Shown here: positions 48,889-58,662 of the stretch, in pieces | How positions within the stretch are numbered: the first letter of the stretch is position 1 | Layout of the letters: each line of letters opens with the position of its first letter | NCBI GenBank assembly: GCA_003024785.1 | Contig: PUQB01000201.1 | Coordinates: forward strand, 43,497 to 107,496 | Direction of reading: 5' to 3' | Length of the DNA stretch: 64,000 bases | Source: Selaginella tamariscina | Taxonomy: Eukaryota; Streptophyta; Lycopodiopsida; Selaginellales; Selaginellaceae | Translations under genes and position numbers: made by a program | Notes under the pieces: generated by a model | What the model saw: the letters and a program-made list of their open reading frames with translations, nothing else | Database searches by the model: none | Told to the model about the DNA's origin: nothing

Positions 48889-49232
48889 TTACGCTTGGAG
48901 TCTGTGTCTCTGCAGTCTGTTCCTTTACGTCCAGAGAAGCTTGTTGCTGTTTGTATCACACATACAGCTCCTTTGATTCCAGTCTTGGGGTGGTGTTCAT
49001 CTCAACAGGTTCAAATGTCGGATCCGTCACCGGAGTATCGAGCACAATGCATCGAACAACTTAAGCAGCAGTATGCAAGTTTGTTCAAATTTGATCTGTC
49101 CCAAGGTGCACGTGTGAAGACTCGACACTGTATACCCAGGCAATGCAAAGCCTTTCAAAGTCCCGGTTCGACGCAGGTCACCAAAAGAGTTATCAGCCAT
49201 GCGAACAGCTGTTACAGATATGATCGGTAAGG
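48889..49232 (+). pseudogene. Second copy of the protease-RT linker
   Basis: Starts in PPVLRLESVSLQSVPLR and continues through GWCSSQQVQ and EYRAQCIEQLKQQYASLFKF, parallel to the minus-strand copy. The two copies differ at about five of 63 residues. A frame break near 49225 separates it from the reverse transcriptase frame at 49233. Confidence 0.7.
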
Positions 49233-50663
49233 GTGTGTCGTCCATCACGGAGTCCATGGGCATGTGAACCTCATTTGGTTCCCAAGCCTGATGGATCTCT
49301 ACGATTTTGTGTGGATTACCGACCTCTCAACGATGTTACCATCAAAGATGTCTATCCACTTCCGAACTCTGCCGATCTATTAGATCGTTTGGGTCAGAGT
49401 CGATGGTTTACTAAGTTGGATTTGGCATCAGGATATTGGCAGGTTCCTATGGCTGAGGAGGATATTCCAAAAACGGCCTTCCGGACACCATTTGGTCTTT
49501 ACGAGTTTTTGGTCATGCCTTTTGGATTGACTTCAGCTCCTGCCACCTTTCAACGCATGATGGATGAGCTTCTTTCCGATATGCCTGATATCACTGCCGA
49601 TTTTATCGACGATGTGCTCATTCATGGGTCTGGTTCTTGGGAGGATCACATTCGTGATGTACGGCGCGTTCTTGATCGATTTCGAGAAGTTGGCCTGAAG
49701 TTGAAACTTGAAAAGTGTGTGTTTGGTTCGACCGACACCACTTACTTGGGTTACCGTATATCTCGAGAGGGTTTACAGGTGGATCCAATGAAGTTGCGAG
49801 CTGTTCGAGAGTTCCCTCGTCCCCGTACAGTACAGGAAGTCCAGCGTTTCTTGGGCAAGGTGCAGTACTTGGGTCGATTCATCGATCATCTCACTGATCG
49901 AACTGCCCCTCTTCGGGAGTTAGTTCATCCACAGGTATCTTTCAGGTGGACTCGCAGGTGTCAGCAGGCATTTGACCAGTTAAAAGAGTTCCTGACAACT
50001 CCACCATTGCTTCAATACCCAGATTTTACTCGTCCGTTCATTTTACGAGTAGATGCCTCAGATGTTGGTATTGGTGGTGTATTGATGCAAACTGATGCTG
50101 TGGATTCTTCAATTCGACACCCGGTGGCTTACATTAGTCGAGTACTCACGCCGGCTGAGCGGAATTATTCCACTACTGAAAAAGAATGCCTTGCTGCTGT
50201 TTGGGGTTTTGAACGACTTCATGCCTACTTACATGGGAGTGAAACACTTTTGGAGTGTGATCATGCTGCTGTCACTTCCTTATTAAAACGGAAGAATTTA
50301 GTGGGTCGCGTAGCCAGATGGGCATTACGTCTCCAGGTATATAACTTTAAGGTGGTGCACAGGCCTGGGCGAACAATGGTGGATGCGGATGCACTTTCTC
50401 GAGCACCCCTCTCCGATTCCACTTTGCCTGCTCATGCAGTAGTTGCAGCGTTCGGTTTGATACAAGCCCCTCAGGTATTCGATGCCGACTTACCATCCTT
50501 GGAACAGTGGCAGGATGCTCAAAAACATGAACCATGGACGAGGCAATTACGCGATGCGTTTGCAAATCCGTCTTCCGAACCTCGGTTTCGACAATATCAT
50601 GCTCAGTTTCGACTTCAGGATGGTTTATTGTATTATTTTATTGAAATCTTTCCTCGAATGTGA
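49233..50663 (+). CDS. Gypsy reverse transcriptase and RNase H (476 codons)
   Basis: A long open frame. Reverse transcriptase motifs are RFCVDYRPLND (about 24-34), WFTKLDLASGYWQV, YEFLVMPFGLTSAPATFQR and the active-site box FIDDVLI (124-130), where Gypsy elements usually have YxDD. An RNase H domain begins at LRVDASDVGIGGVLMQ (about 281-296) and HRPGRTMVDADALSRAP follows. It ends in the pre-integrase linker (FRLQDGLLYYF); the last seven codons come from the abutting repeat array. Integrase is absent. Confidence 0.93.
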   Translation: MCRPSRSPWACEPHLVPKPDGSLRFCVDYRPLNDVTIKDVYPLPNSADLLDRLGQSRWFTKLDLASGYWQVPMAEEDIPKTAFRTPFGLYEFLVMPFGLTSAPATFQRMMDELLSDMPDITADFIDDVLIHGSGSWEDHIRDVRRVLDRFREVGLKLKLEKCVFGSTDTTYLGYRISREGLQVDPMKLRAVREFPRPRTVQEVQRFLGKVQYLGRFIDHLTDRTAPLRELVHPQVSFRWTRRCQQAFDQLKEFLTTPPLLQYPDFTRPFILRVDASDVGIGGVLMQTDAVDSSIRHPVAYISRVLTPAERNYSTTEKECLAAVWGFERLHAYLHGSETLLECDHAAVTSLLKRKNLVGRVARWALRLQVYNFKVVHRPGRTMVDADALSRAPLSDSTLPAHAVVAAFGLIQAPQVFDADLPSLEQWQDAQKHEPWTRQLRDAFANPSSEPRFRQYHAQFRLQDGLLYYFIEIFPRM

Positions 50664-51300
50664 AACAGACATACACATATGAGCCCCAACTATAGCACAA
50701 CAATGGTGTCCCTGGGAATGTCAAAGTCACCACTACACATAGAAATCTTTCCTCGAATGTGAAACAGACATACACATATGAGCCCCAACTATAGCACAAC
50801 AATGGTGTCCCTGGAATGTCAAAGTCACCACTACACATAGAAATCTTTCCTCGAATGTGAAACAGACATACACATATGAGCCCCAACTATAGCACAACAA
50901 TGGTGGGAATGCCAAAGTCACCACTACACATAGAAATCTTCCTCTGTGAAACAGACATACACATATGAGCCCCAACTATAGCACAACAATGGTGTCCCTG
51001 GGAATGCCAAAGTCACCACTACACATATGAGCCCCAACTAGCACAACAATGGTGTCCCTGGGAATGCCAAAGTCACCACTACACATATGAGCCCCAACTA
51101 GCACAACAATGGTGTCCCTGGAAATGCCAAAGTCACCACTACACATATGAGCCCCAACTAGCACAACAATGGTGTCCCTGGGAATGCCAAAGTCACCACT
51201 ACACATATGAGCCCCAACTAGCACAACAATGGTGTCCCTGGAATGCCAAAGTCACCACTACACATATGAGCCCCAACTAGCAACAATGGTGTCCCTGGAA
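50640..51300 (-). repeat. Tandem array derived from LCB2 exon 11
   Basis: Four units of about 93 bp (from about 50640 to 51023), then five units of 60 bp (starts at 51021, 51081, 51141, 51201, 51260, the last one cut short). On the minus strand a unit reads GTAGTGGTGACTTTGGCATT, CCCAGGGACACCATTGTTG, GGGGCTCATATGTGTATGTC, then TGTTTCACATTCGAGGAAAG, which follows LCB2 exon 11 (18264-18371) base by base with scattered changes. The 60-bp units are the long unit with the last third deleted. Because 60 is divisible by three, the minus strand stays open by chance. Confidence 0.9.
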
Positions 51301-51425
51301 TAAATACATTAAATGTAATAACATATTATTATTTAACATAAGGTAACTTAAATCATAGGATATAGATTCTTTATTTTTTTATTCTAAAATTATTATTAAA
51401 ATCACTTGACAACATACATTACATT

Positions 51426-51430
<5 letters not shown>

Positions 51431-51500
<70 letters not shown>

Positions 51501-51513
51501 ATATATATTATAT
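51431..51513. repeat. (TA)n microsatellite
   Basis: About 80 bases of almost pure TA, interrupted twice by TTA. It lies at the border between the exon 11 array and the second micro-gene module. Confidence 0.9.
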
Positions 51514-52151
51514 ACGTATATGCATGCACATGCACACACGATATATATGTGTGGGTACACACACATTTAAATGCAAAAGCAGAATATCATTTATGTGATA
51601 AATCCATTTCTCATAACTAATACCTTAAGTTTTAATATACAGCTCATGAATGTATACAGTAATATATAATATATCTTAGTATAGTATAGAGCGTGAAAGA
51701 TGAAACGTAACCGAAGTTTCTTTAATTCTAAATACTTAAAGATTGAATCTGAATTATTAATCAAAATAAATTAACTTATTCCACGTATGCCTGACATGAT
51801 TTGGGATACTTTAAGAATATTTACATAATATATTTAAAGCAGAATAGTATACTATTAAAATCTTTATTTCAATTCATTCTTATAAATATGTAAATTTATT
51901 TTGACTTTGATATAATTGATACATAAATACTATTGTATGAGTTTTAGTATCTATCCTCTATATGCAGCATATGCATTTATTCACAAATGGTTTGTTAGAG
52001 ATATTATATTCATGTATTACATATCTAGACATTAAATAGAATATAAAAATAATGATGAACAATTTCCACACAAGCATACTGTGCTTATGTAATCTGTTCA
52101 ATGATACATTGGTTTTGGTGGACTTCTCCTGTACTGAATCCTAAAACCATC

Positions 52152-52186
52152 GCATTAACCTTCTTAATGCTGCAGAAGGTTAATGC
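52152..52186. repeat. Hairpin with 13-bp perfect arms
   Basis: GCATTAACCTTCT and AGAAGGTTAATGC form perfect arms around TAATGCTGC. It is the best-preserved member of the promoter-derived hairpins. Confidence 0.7.
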
Positions 52187-52484
52187 TCCAACAATTATTA
52201 AGTGATAATATTCTTTATTTTTTATCTTTAAATGTGAACGTTAAGTAAATGTTCTAATCTATGTATAGACGTATATATTTGAACAACTTAATTTGGTAAT
52301 ATAAATTACTATCACGAAAGCAAAGTATATAGATTATATATAGTTTCTTTTACATCATACTTTTACTTACCATTTAAATTTAATACATATATTTGAAAAA
52401 TATCCTTTTTATTAAAGTAAACTAATTTATTTGTCTCATGTTTCCAAAATCGGTTAAACATCAGAATTTACTAAATTAAATCAT

Positions 52485-52643
52485 TTAAGAGGTACTACGG
52501 ACTGGTGGAATCGGTGGTGGAATGAATGGCGGTTGATCGTGTCTCGGTGGAGCGTAGATCTTGTCATCTTTGAGTGCGTAAACAAGAGCTCCAGTTGCCA
52601 CCACCGCTGCTGCCGCTGCATAATACATACTCTGGATCACCAT
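52485..52643 (-). CDS. Micro-protein gene, copy E (52 residues)
   Basis: Intact frame: MVIQSMYY, AAAAAVVATGALVYAL, KDDKIYAPPRH, DQPPFIPPPIPPV, ending RSTS. Compared with copy B it has lost one codon in the proline tail while keeping the frame. TATAAAA lies 36 bp upstream on the minus strand. It is head to head with copy F, 676 bp between start codons including the MITE. Confidence 0.6.
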   Translation of the reverse strand: MVIQSMYYAAAAAVVATGALVYALKDDKIYAPPRHDQPPFIPPPIPPVRSTS

Positions 52644-52679
52644 AATACTAAACCTTAAGACACCCTCGCTCCTTTTATA
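52644..52679 (-). promoter_or_regulatory. TATA box of micro-gene copy E
   Basis: On the minus strand TATAAAA (52673-52679), GGAGCGAGGGTGTC, then TTAAGGTTTAG. The telobox has one change (AGGG to AAGG). Upstream blocks AAAAGGTTAAT occur twice. Confidence 0.65.
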
Positions 52680-52926
52680 CCCTGCATTAACCTTTTCTAT
52701 TAACCTTTTCTATGCTATAACGAATATTCCTTGCAATTAGCAATATTAATCTTTTCCTTTTTGTTTGAAATGTTAACGCTCTTCAATCTAAATTAACACT
52801 TCAAGCGAAAAGGGAAAGATTATTATTGTTAATTAGTAATATTCGCAAGGAATATACGTTATAGCATGGAAAAGGTTAAGGATATCGTTTCATCAACCTC
52901 AGGACGGTTAGACTTTAATTTTTAGC

Positions 52927-53057
52927 CAGTGATTAAATCTGTAGTTGAAAAATGCTACGGAAATGTTTAATTACTAATTTAATTATTAATTTATTAATTA
53001 TTAATTTAGTTTAATTACTAATCCGTAACATTTTTTTTATTACGGCATGTACCACTG
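52927..53057. mobile_element. hAT-type MITE, copy 2 (131 bp)
   Basis: CAGTGATTAAATCTGTAG at the start and ACCACTG at the end, with the same body as the copy at 39066. Flanks TTTTTAGC (52919-52926) and CTTCTAGC (53058-53065) are a decayed 8-bp duplication. The sister module has the empty site ACTTCTAGCTGCAG at about 30214-30227. Confidence 0.75.
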
Positions 53058-53283
53058 CTTCTAGCTGCAGAATAAACTGGACGTTCACATTCCACACATT
53101 TTATATATAGATAGATAGATAGAGAGAGAGAGAGAATAAATATACACACACTAGTTAATTTAGATTGAATAACAACTCAACACTTCAAACGAAAAGGGAA
53201 AGATTATTATTGTTAATTAGTAATATTCGCAAGGAATATACGTTATAGTATGGAAAAGGTTAATGGAAAAGGTTAATGCAGGG

Positions 53284-53319
53284 TATAAAAGGAGCGAGGG
53301 TGTCTTAGGGTTTAGTATT
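53284..53319 (+). promoter_or_regulatory. TATA box and telobox of micro-gene copy F
   Basis: TATAAAA at 53284-53290, GGAGCGAGGGTGTC, TTAGGGTTTAGTATT, then the ATG at 53320. Two AAAAGGTTAATG blocks lie directly upstream. Confidence 0.7.
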
Positions 53320-53481
53320 ATGGTGATCCAGAGTATGTATTATGCAGCGGCAGCAGCGGTGGTGGCAACTGGAGCTCTTGTTTACGCACTCAAAGATGAC
53401 AAGATCTACGCTCCACCGAGACACAATCAACTGCCATTCATTCCACCACCAATTTCACCGCCAGTCGGAAGTACCTCTTAA
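53320..53481 (+). CDS. Micro-protein gene, copy F (53 residues)
   Basis: Intact frame close to copy B, with one Pro-to-Leu change (NQLPFIPPP) and the tail PPVGSTS. A longer reading from 53263 would need transcription to start before the TATA box, so the start at 53320 is preferred. Followed by the conserved GAGACAAATAAAT, with a poly(A)-type signal. Confidence 0.6.
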   Translation: MVIQSMYYAAAAAVVATGALVYALKDDKIYAPPRHNQLPFIPPPISPPVGSTS

Positions 53482-54244
53482 ATGATTTAATTTAGTAAAC
53501 TTTTGATGTTTTAATGAGTTTGGAAACATGAGACAAATAAATTAGCTTACTTTAATAAAAAGGATATCTTTTAAATATATGTATTAAGTTGATGTAAAAG
53601 AAACTATATATATAACTTTCGTGTAGTAATTTATATTACCAAATTAAGTTGAATTCAAGTTTATATATGTATAGAACATTTACTTGAACGTTTACATTTA
53701 AAGATAAAAGATAAAGAATATTTTGTTGGAGCATTAACCTTATGCAGCATTAAGAAGGTTAATGGGAGGGTTTAGGATTCAGTACAGGAAAAATCCACCA
53801 AAACCAATGTATCATTGAACAGATTACATAAGCACAGTATGCGTGTAGAAATTGTTCATCATTATTTTTATATTCTATTTAATGTCTAGATATGTAATAC
53901 ATGAATATAATATCTCTAACAAACCATTTGTGAATAAATGCATATGCTGCATATAGAGGATAGATACTAAAACTCATATAATAGTATATTATGTATTCAT
54001 TATCAACGAAAAATCCATAAAAGTCAAAATAAATTTACATATTTATAAGAATCTAAAACGAACATTCATACGCACACTTTACATGAATTAAAATACAGAT
54101 TTTAATAGTATACTATTTCGCTTGAAATATATTATGCAAATAATACATAAAGACTACTTTTGATTATATATATATATACCATTAACATTGTATAGCTGAC
54201 ATAAATTGTATATAAATCAACACGATATGATAATATTTAATTAT

Positions 54245-54330
54245 CCAACCTGCCAGAATCGAACCAGCGACTTAAGAATATCTGTGCACGTTACTGCAGT
54301 CCTCCGCTCTACCAACTGAACTAATATCGG
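54245..54330 (-). pseudogene. tRNA-Tyr-derived gene with changed anticodon
   Basis: Nearly full length, with intron AACGTGCACAG and an intact T-arm GGTTCGATTCTGGC. The anticodon loop reads ACTGCAGT, changing the tyrosine anticodon GTA to GCA (a cysteine anticodon). The acceptor CCGATAT/AGGTTGG has wobble pairs and a mismatch. Probably a pseudogene. Confidence 0.6.
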
Positions 54331-54394
54331 ATATGTAAAATCATTTTGAAATATATCAATATGTTCGTGAAATAGTCGTGTGTGAAAGATAGAT

Positions 54395-55020
54395 ATTACA
54401 ATTCATATAATAGTCTTTATTAAAGTTTCAAGCTGATATTAATATATTCATTATAAACACAATAAGTGATTCATAGGACATCGTTTGATGCTGTAACACA
54501 CACACGTATGCATCGACATGTGCTTATAATCTATTTCATAATACTTTTATATTAATTATTATAATATTATTCTGTAATACTTCTTAAACTATTTAATTTA
54601 GTAAAATTCTGACAAATAAATTAATAAAAAGATACTTTATTTATACAACAATTCAAGTTTATTCAAACATATGACATACAACAATTCAAGTTTATTCAAA
54701 CATATGACATACAACAATTCAAGTTTAATATAGGCATGTATATATTAAATTTAAATGATAAGTAAAATGTAATTAAAACTGATGTAAAAAAATATTTATA
54801 TAATCAATATACTTCACTTTACTGATAATATCTATATTACCAAATTAAGTTCAATTCAAGTTTAACATATACGTAGATACATAAATCCTTGAATTACAAA
54901 AAATATTATCACTAAATAATGATTGTCTGCAGCATTAATGCCAGGGTTTTAGGATTATGGTGATTCTTATGCAGCGTAGCAGCTAAGACACTATCAACCA
55001 CCAAACCAATGTATCATTGA
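54395..55020 (+). repeat. Copy of the 32.7-33.2 kb segment
   Basis: TTTATTAAAGTTTCAAGCTG and the ACAACAATTCAAGTTTA runs follow 32690-33200 in the same orientation, with a tandem doubling of a 41-bp piece near 54645-54725. At its end (54931-54990) is a micro-gene start remnant, TTTAGGATTATGGTGATTC. Confidence 0.6.
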
Positions 55021-55504
55021 ACAGATACACGGGAACCCCAAATAACGGTTTATATGTGGTTTATAATATGTTTTTCTACCTTATACATACATGTTATTCA
55101 AAATGACAAGTTCTGGTCACAATAACATATGATTTTGTAATGGCTTTTTTAAGGATTGTTTTTGAAAGTTACTTGTAGTAGTTACTTCTTATTATGTTTT
55201 ATTGATATGTTTATAAAGTATAAATTTATATTGCTGTTACAATATAAAAACATAGCAACATCAATAATATTTTAGATTTCTTTATATGTAACTTCAAATT
55301 ATGTTTTTGTATTAATTTAGCTAAAAAATATACATATTAAACACGTGTTTTATATAGAAATTAACCGCTCAATTAATTTTACAAAATAAACACATATATC
55401 ATTGTTTTAAGTAAACATTTTTAGTTACATTTAGAAAATACATAATAGAACTACTTATAAGACGTTGTTGATTTTAGTAAAATACTTATATTTTATTAAT
55501 GTTA
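55021..55504. other. Intergenic, end of the amplified region
   Basis: Non-repetitive AT-rich DNA as far as can be seen by eye. The repeat modules stop at about 55020 and the minus-strand gene cluster begins at 55505. Confidence 0.5.
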
Positions 55505-56960
55505 TCAAAGGTTACACACATTGAGTTCAGTCCATTTAGCCTTCTTCCAGTCTTCATACTCAATACGCATATGTCCGAGACGGATGCTCTCTTCAACAAA
55601 AAAGGTGTAGAGCACTGGTGGTTCCAAATCTATCCAACCTATGTATGTCCACGGTTCAGTCTTTGTCATTATATTAAGATAGGTTCTTAGCTTTTTCCTT
55701 GTCAAGTTTGGGATGATCACGTTGCACATTGTCTCAATCTCTGCTTTTGTTCTCTTTCTCACAAGATCAACAAAGTCCAATGGAAGCTGCATGTAAAATT
55801 GTTAACCAAAATACCAATTAAACAACAAACTTACCTTCTGAAACGGCTCAACTGCCTTAATCTTACATCTTGGCCATCGGATGAACACTCCACGATAAGT
55901 TAAACACTTTCCCAAGTTGGAACAATCGGGATCCCTTGAATCAACCTTCATACGCTCATATCCTGGCAAGACACTATTACAGAAAGTGCAACATCATGAT
56001 CCCCCAGAGGCCTGCATGCAAAAGAGTGATATAAAGAACCTCAAAACTATAGAAAACTTACTTGTTGTGAAGCTTTGCCATTCTATTGGCTTCCTTGATG
56101 ATGCCTCTTCCAATGGTTTTTTTACCATTCAAGATGTTCACCACTTGTAGTGTCTCAAGCTAAGAACAGGTATGTTGTAATGAAATAAATATTATTACAA
56201 CTGAAAACAATACCTCTTCTTTATTCTCTTGATCTTCTCCCAAGTCGTCGTGAACGTCATCCAAGTCATGAATGTACTTTGGCTCATCATCATGTTCCAT
56301 TTCATTGTCTTGCGTAAGCTCTTGCTCCTGCTCCTCCTAGTAAAAAAATTATAAAACATAACAAAGAAAAATACTACTTTAAATCACCTCCAAGGCCGTG
56401 ACTGTTACTTCACTCTTTTTTTTGGCTCTTTCTCCGATCGTTTCTCTTCATTATCACCTTCATCATCCTGCTAAACAAGTGTGCACACATATAACTTTAA
56501 AGAGAACTATGCAATGCTACTTACATCCGGCACAATACGACGTCTGTCTTTAGCCTCTTTGATGCTGGCACTTCTTCATCGTCACAACAATCCGCTTTAA
56601 GAAAGTTGCTATCCATCTCACAATCAGTAAGACATTCAGCCAAGTAACAACTTCCTACAAATATATGTACACATTAGATATATCTAGAAAACACATGTAA
56701 AAGGTAAAACTTTACTTCCTCAGTGATCTGTGATGCTTTTGAGCGTGAGAGGTACAAACGCTCCAGAACTGAGGCCGCTAACTTTACTTACCTTCACCTT
56801 CAACATTATGATGTTGGATTCCACGTACCAGCTTTGAACAACTCCACGTCCCACAAGCACCTCACGCTTTATAAAGAATGGTTCCGCTTCCTCCTATTCC
56901 TGAAGAGTTGCTGGCAGAATTCTACGTGTTCCAAGATGCACGTTGTAACTAAAGTGGGCA
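55505..56960 (-). CDS. Multi-exon acidic protein, C-terminal domain like plant transposon-linked proteins
   Basis: Spliced minus-strand gene. Exons in reading order: about 56960-56716 (uncertain), 56654-56525, 56467-56388, 56336-56214, 56159-56062, 56011-55835, 55786-55505, all with GT..AG borders. The middle is very acidic (DDEGDNEEKRSEKE; HDLDDVHDDLGEDQENKEE). Then come TLQVVNILNGKKTIGRGII, HNKPLGDHDVAL, YRGVFIRWPRCKIKAVEP and a C-terminal LPLDFVDLVRKRTK stretch. The 'IGRGII...LG...V...WPR' order recalls the DUF8039-type domain of plant transposon-associated proteins, which is only a family impression. Single-base frame breaks are needed near 56545, 56425 (A-run) and 55985. Confidence 0.5.
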
Positions 56961-57223
56961 TGATACGTGAAAATGGGAATATAAAATAAATTACTAATTA
57001 ATACTTAAGTTTTAATTATTAATTAATCATTTAATTAATATGTAATTAAGCCTTAAATATTAATTAATTAATTAATTAATCCTTCAATAACCTTACTTAG
57101 TAAGGAATATTCCTAAAATATCTTAGAATATTCATATTATTCTAAAAATAGTTTACAATAATGAAGAAATACTATCAAACATAATTACAAATGAAATCAT
57201 TTTCTTATCAACATGTTAATTTT

Positions 57224-58392
57224 TTATAAATACTTTCTTCCTATCATACAAAGAAATCTTTTCATTTTGTCTAAATCATCACTCTCCGGATTAATCAAAT
57301 CATTTTGGTCAATATCTTGATGTTGTTGCCACCACTTAACACTCTCACGAATGCAATTGGGAGTTGCCATCCTTGTTAATACATAAGATGTGATAAGAGA
57401 AGGTCTGCATAAAGGCTCATCTAAAAACTGACGTTCCTTAAGAATAATATTATAAAGCGCCCGGTTGCTATCCTTCATTTTATAAAATTCAATATCACGA
57501 GAAAGAAAAGCTTCAGGAAATGTATGATACGGTGGATACTGCTCACAAAAATTTTCGAGATTCTTCTTTCTGAGGCACGTATCCAAGTAGTTCACTAGCT
57601 CATCCATGATATCGGTATCAGAATATGGATCGAAAGTGATTGGATGAATACAAGCAATGTTTTGGTTGAGCATAGCCTTCTGAGGAGAGTCGTCTACTAC
57701 TAACATCTGTGCGTTCTTCATTATCCTTAAGCGACTGATCTCCCCATGAGTCCCAATTATTCTTTCATTCTTGAAGAAGTATGGCTTGCTTTCCTTTCTT
57801 ATATTGTGAAATTCGAGAGGTTTATAACATATTCGCTGGTCAAAAATCCAATCTTTACGAATCACCTCTTCTGCAACACTACAATGTTTCTTAAGTAAAT
57901 TCAACAGCGGTGTTAAGTTATGAATCTGCATGCATGACCAAATCCCCACAAGCGCACCCATCTCCTTAAGCTTTTGAAAGAGACGATCCAACCCTGGACG
58001 AAAAATAATATCATATCGAAATTTACCATGACAAGGAATGAAATCTCCTTGTTTGATTTTTTTTTCCTATCCTCGGGCCTTTGTCGATGAAGCAGAACAC
58101 CATTGACATCCAACAACACAATATGGCCATGAGTAACATGAGATAGCGTTGCCTCTTGAATACTTTGCAAATCACTTGTTTGCTCCCTTTCACATTTATC
58201 CGTTGCCACTATCTCGTTGCCTATCCCTTCATCATTTAATTGTACATCATCCTTACAAGATTCAGATATTGCATGCGCTGAAGAAATTGATTTCGGAATT
58301 GAAGCCAATAAAAATGATGATGAAGTGGCCCCCATGGTAACGATGTTTTGAGCTGCATTATTATCCATTTCCTGCATGAACTCTGTCATTCT
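57224..58392 (-). CDS. HAD-superfamily phosphatase of the NLI-interacting-factor/FCP1-like type
   Basis: Likely protein phosphatase-like domain. The N-terminal ~70 residues are unstructured. Then HIVLLDVNGVLLHR (58100-58130) matches the catalytic DxDG[T/V] loop, with the second Asp replaced by Asn, as I recall for some plant members. RPGLDRLFQKLKEMGALVGIWSC and later MLVVDDSPQKA (motif with paired Asp) complete the fold, with KPLEFHNIRKESKPYFFKN between. The two open parts join in one frame only if the T9 run at 58057-58065 (A9 on the coding strand) is off in length; across it the protein reads KKIKQGDFIPCHGKFRYD. No intron is needed. The 5' end may lie further upstream. Confidence 0.7.
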
Positions 58393-58662
58393 GACATGTG
58401 GCACAAGAAATTGTCGCCAAACCCCTCTCTTACCTCATGCAATGCTGAAAATCCATGTTCTCAATTATTTCATTACATCTGCAAAATGATAATTAGCTGA
58501 CCTTAAAATTATCAAGGTATATTATTTACCTTGTTAATGTGTGACCCATGTTTGAACTAAAAGCTTCATTAATCCTTGAGAATTTATTTTTCTGTTACAA
58601 AATTAAAAAAAATATACAAAAATGCCTTATGTTACACTCATTTACAACTATTCATCACTCTA

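Larger units (their letters stand above)
47891..50640. mobile_element. Truncated, internally inverted Ty3/Gypsy retrotransposon
   Basis: Two segments in opposite orientation meet at about 48888. 48887 down to 47891 (minus) runs from a gag zinc-knuckle-like stretch through protease to the linker before reverse transcriptase. 48889-50640 (plus) starts late in protease and runs through reverse transcriptase and RNase H. 47891-48228 and 48889-49222 are thus inverted repeats of each other, differing by a few per cent. No LTRs, no integrase and no target duplication are seen. The right end passes directly into the LCB2-derived array. Confidence 0.85.
51865..54130. repeat. Micro-gene module, copy 2 (divergent gene pair)
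   Basis: A direct duplicate of 29110-31300, with a MITE inserted between the two divergent genes. Both genes (E minus, F plus) are open here, unlike the first module. Confidence 0.75.

Noticed and set aside
50976-51224. Repetitive minus-strand open frame with a 20-residue repeat (GAHMCSGDFG)
   Set aside because: It follows from the 60-bp units of the LCB2 exon 11 array being divisible by three; it is not in the LCB2 reading frame and has no start context.
53263-53319. Upstream in-frame ATG extending micro-gene F (and similarly copies B and C) by 19 or more residues
   Set aside because: The extension contains the TATA box itself, so it should not be in the transcript.
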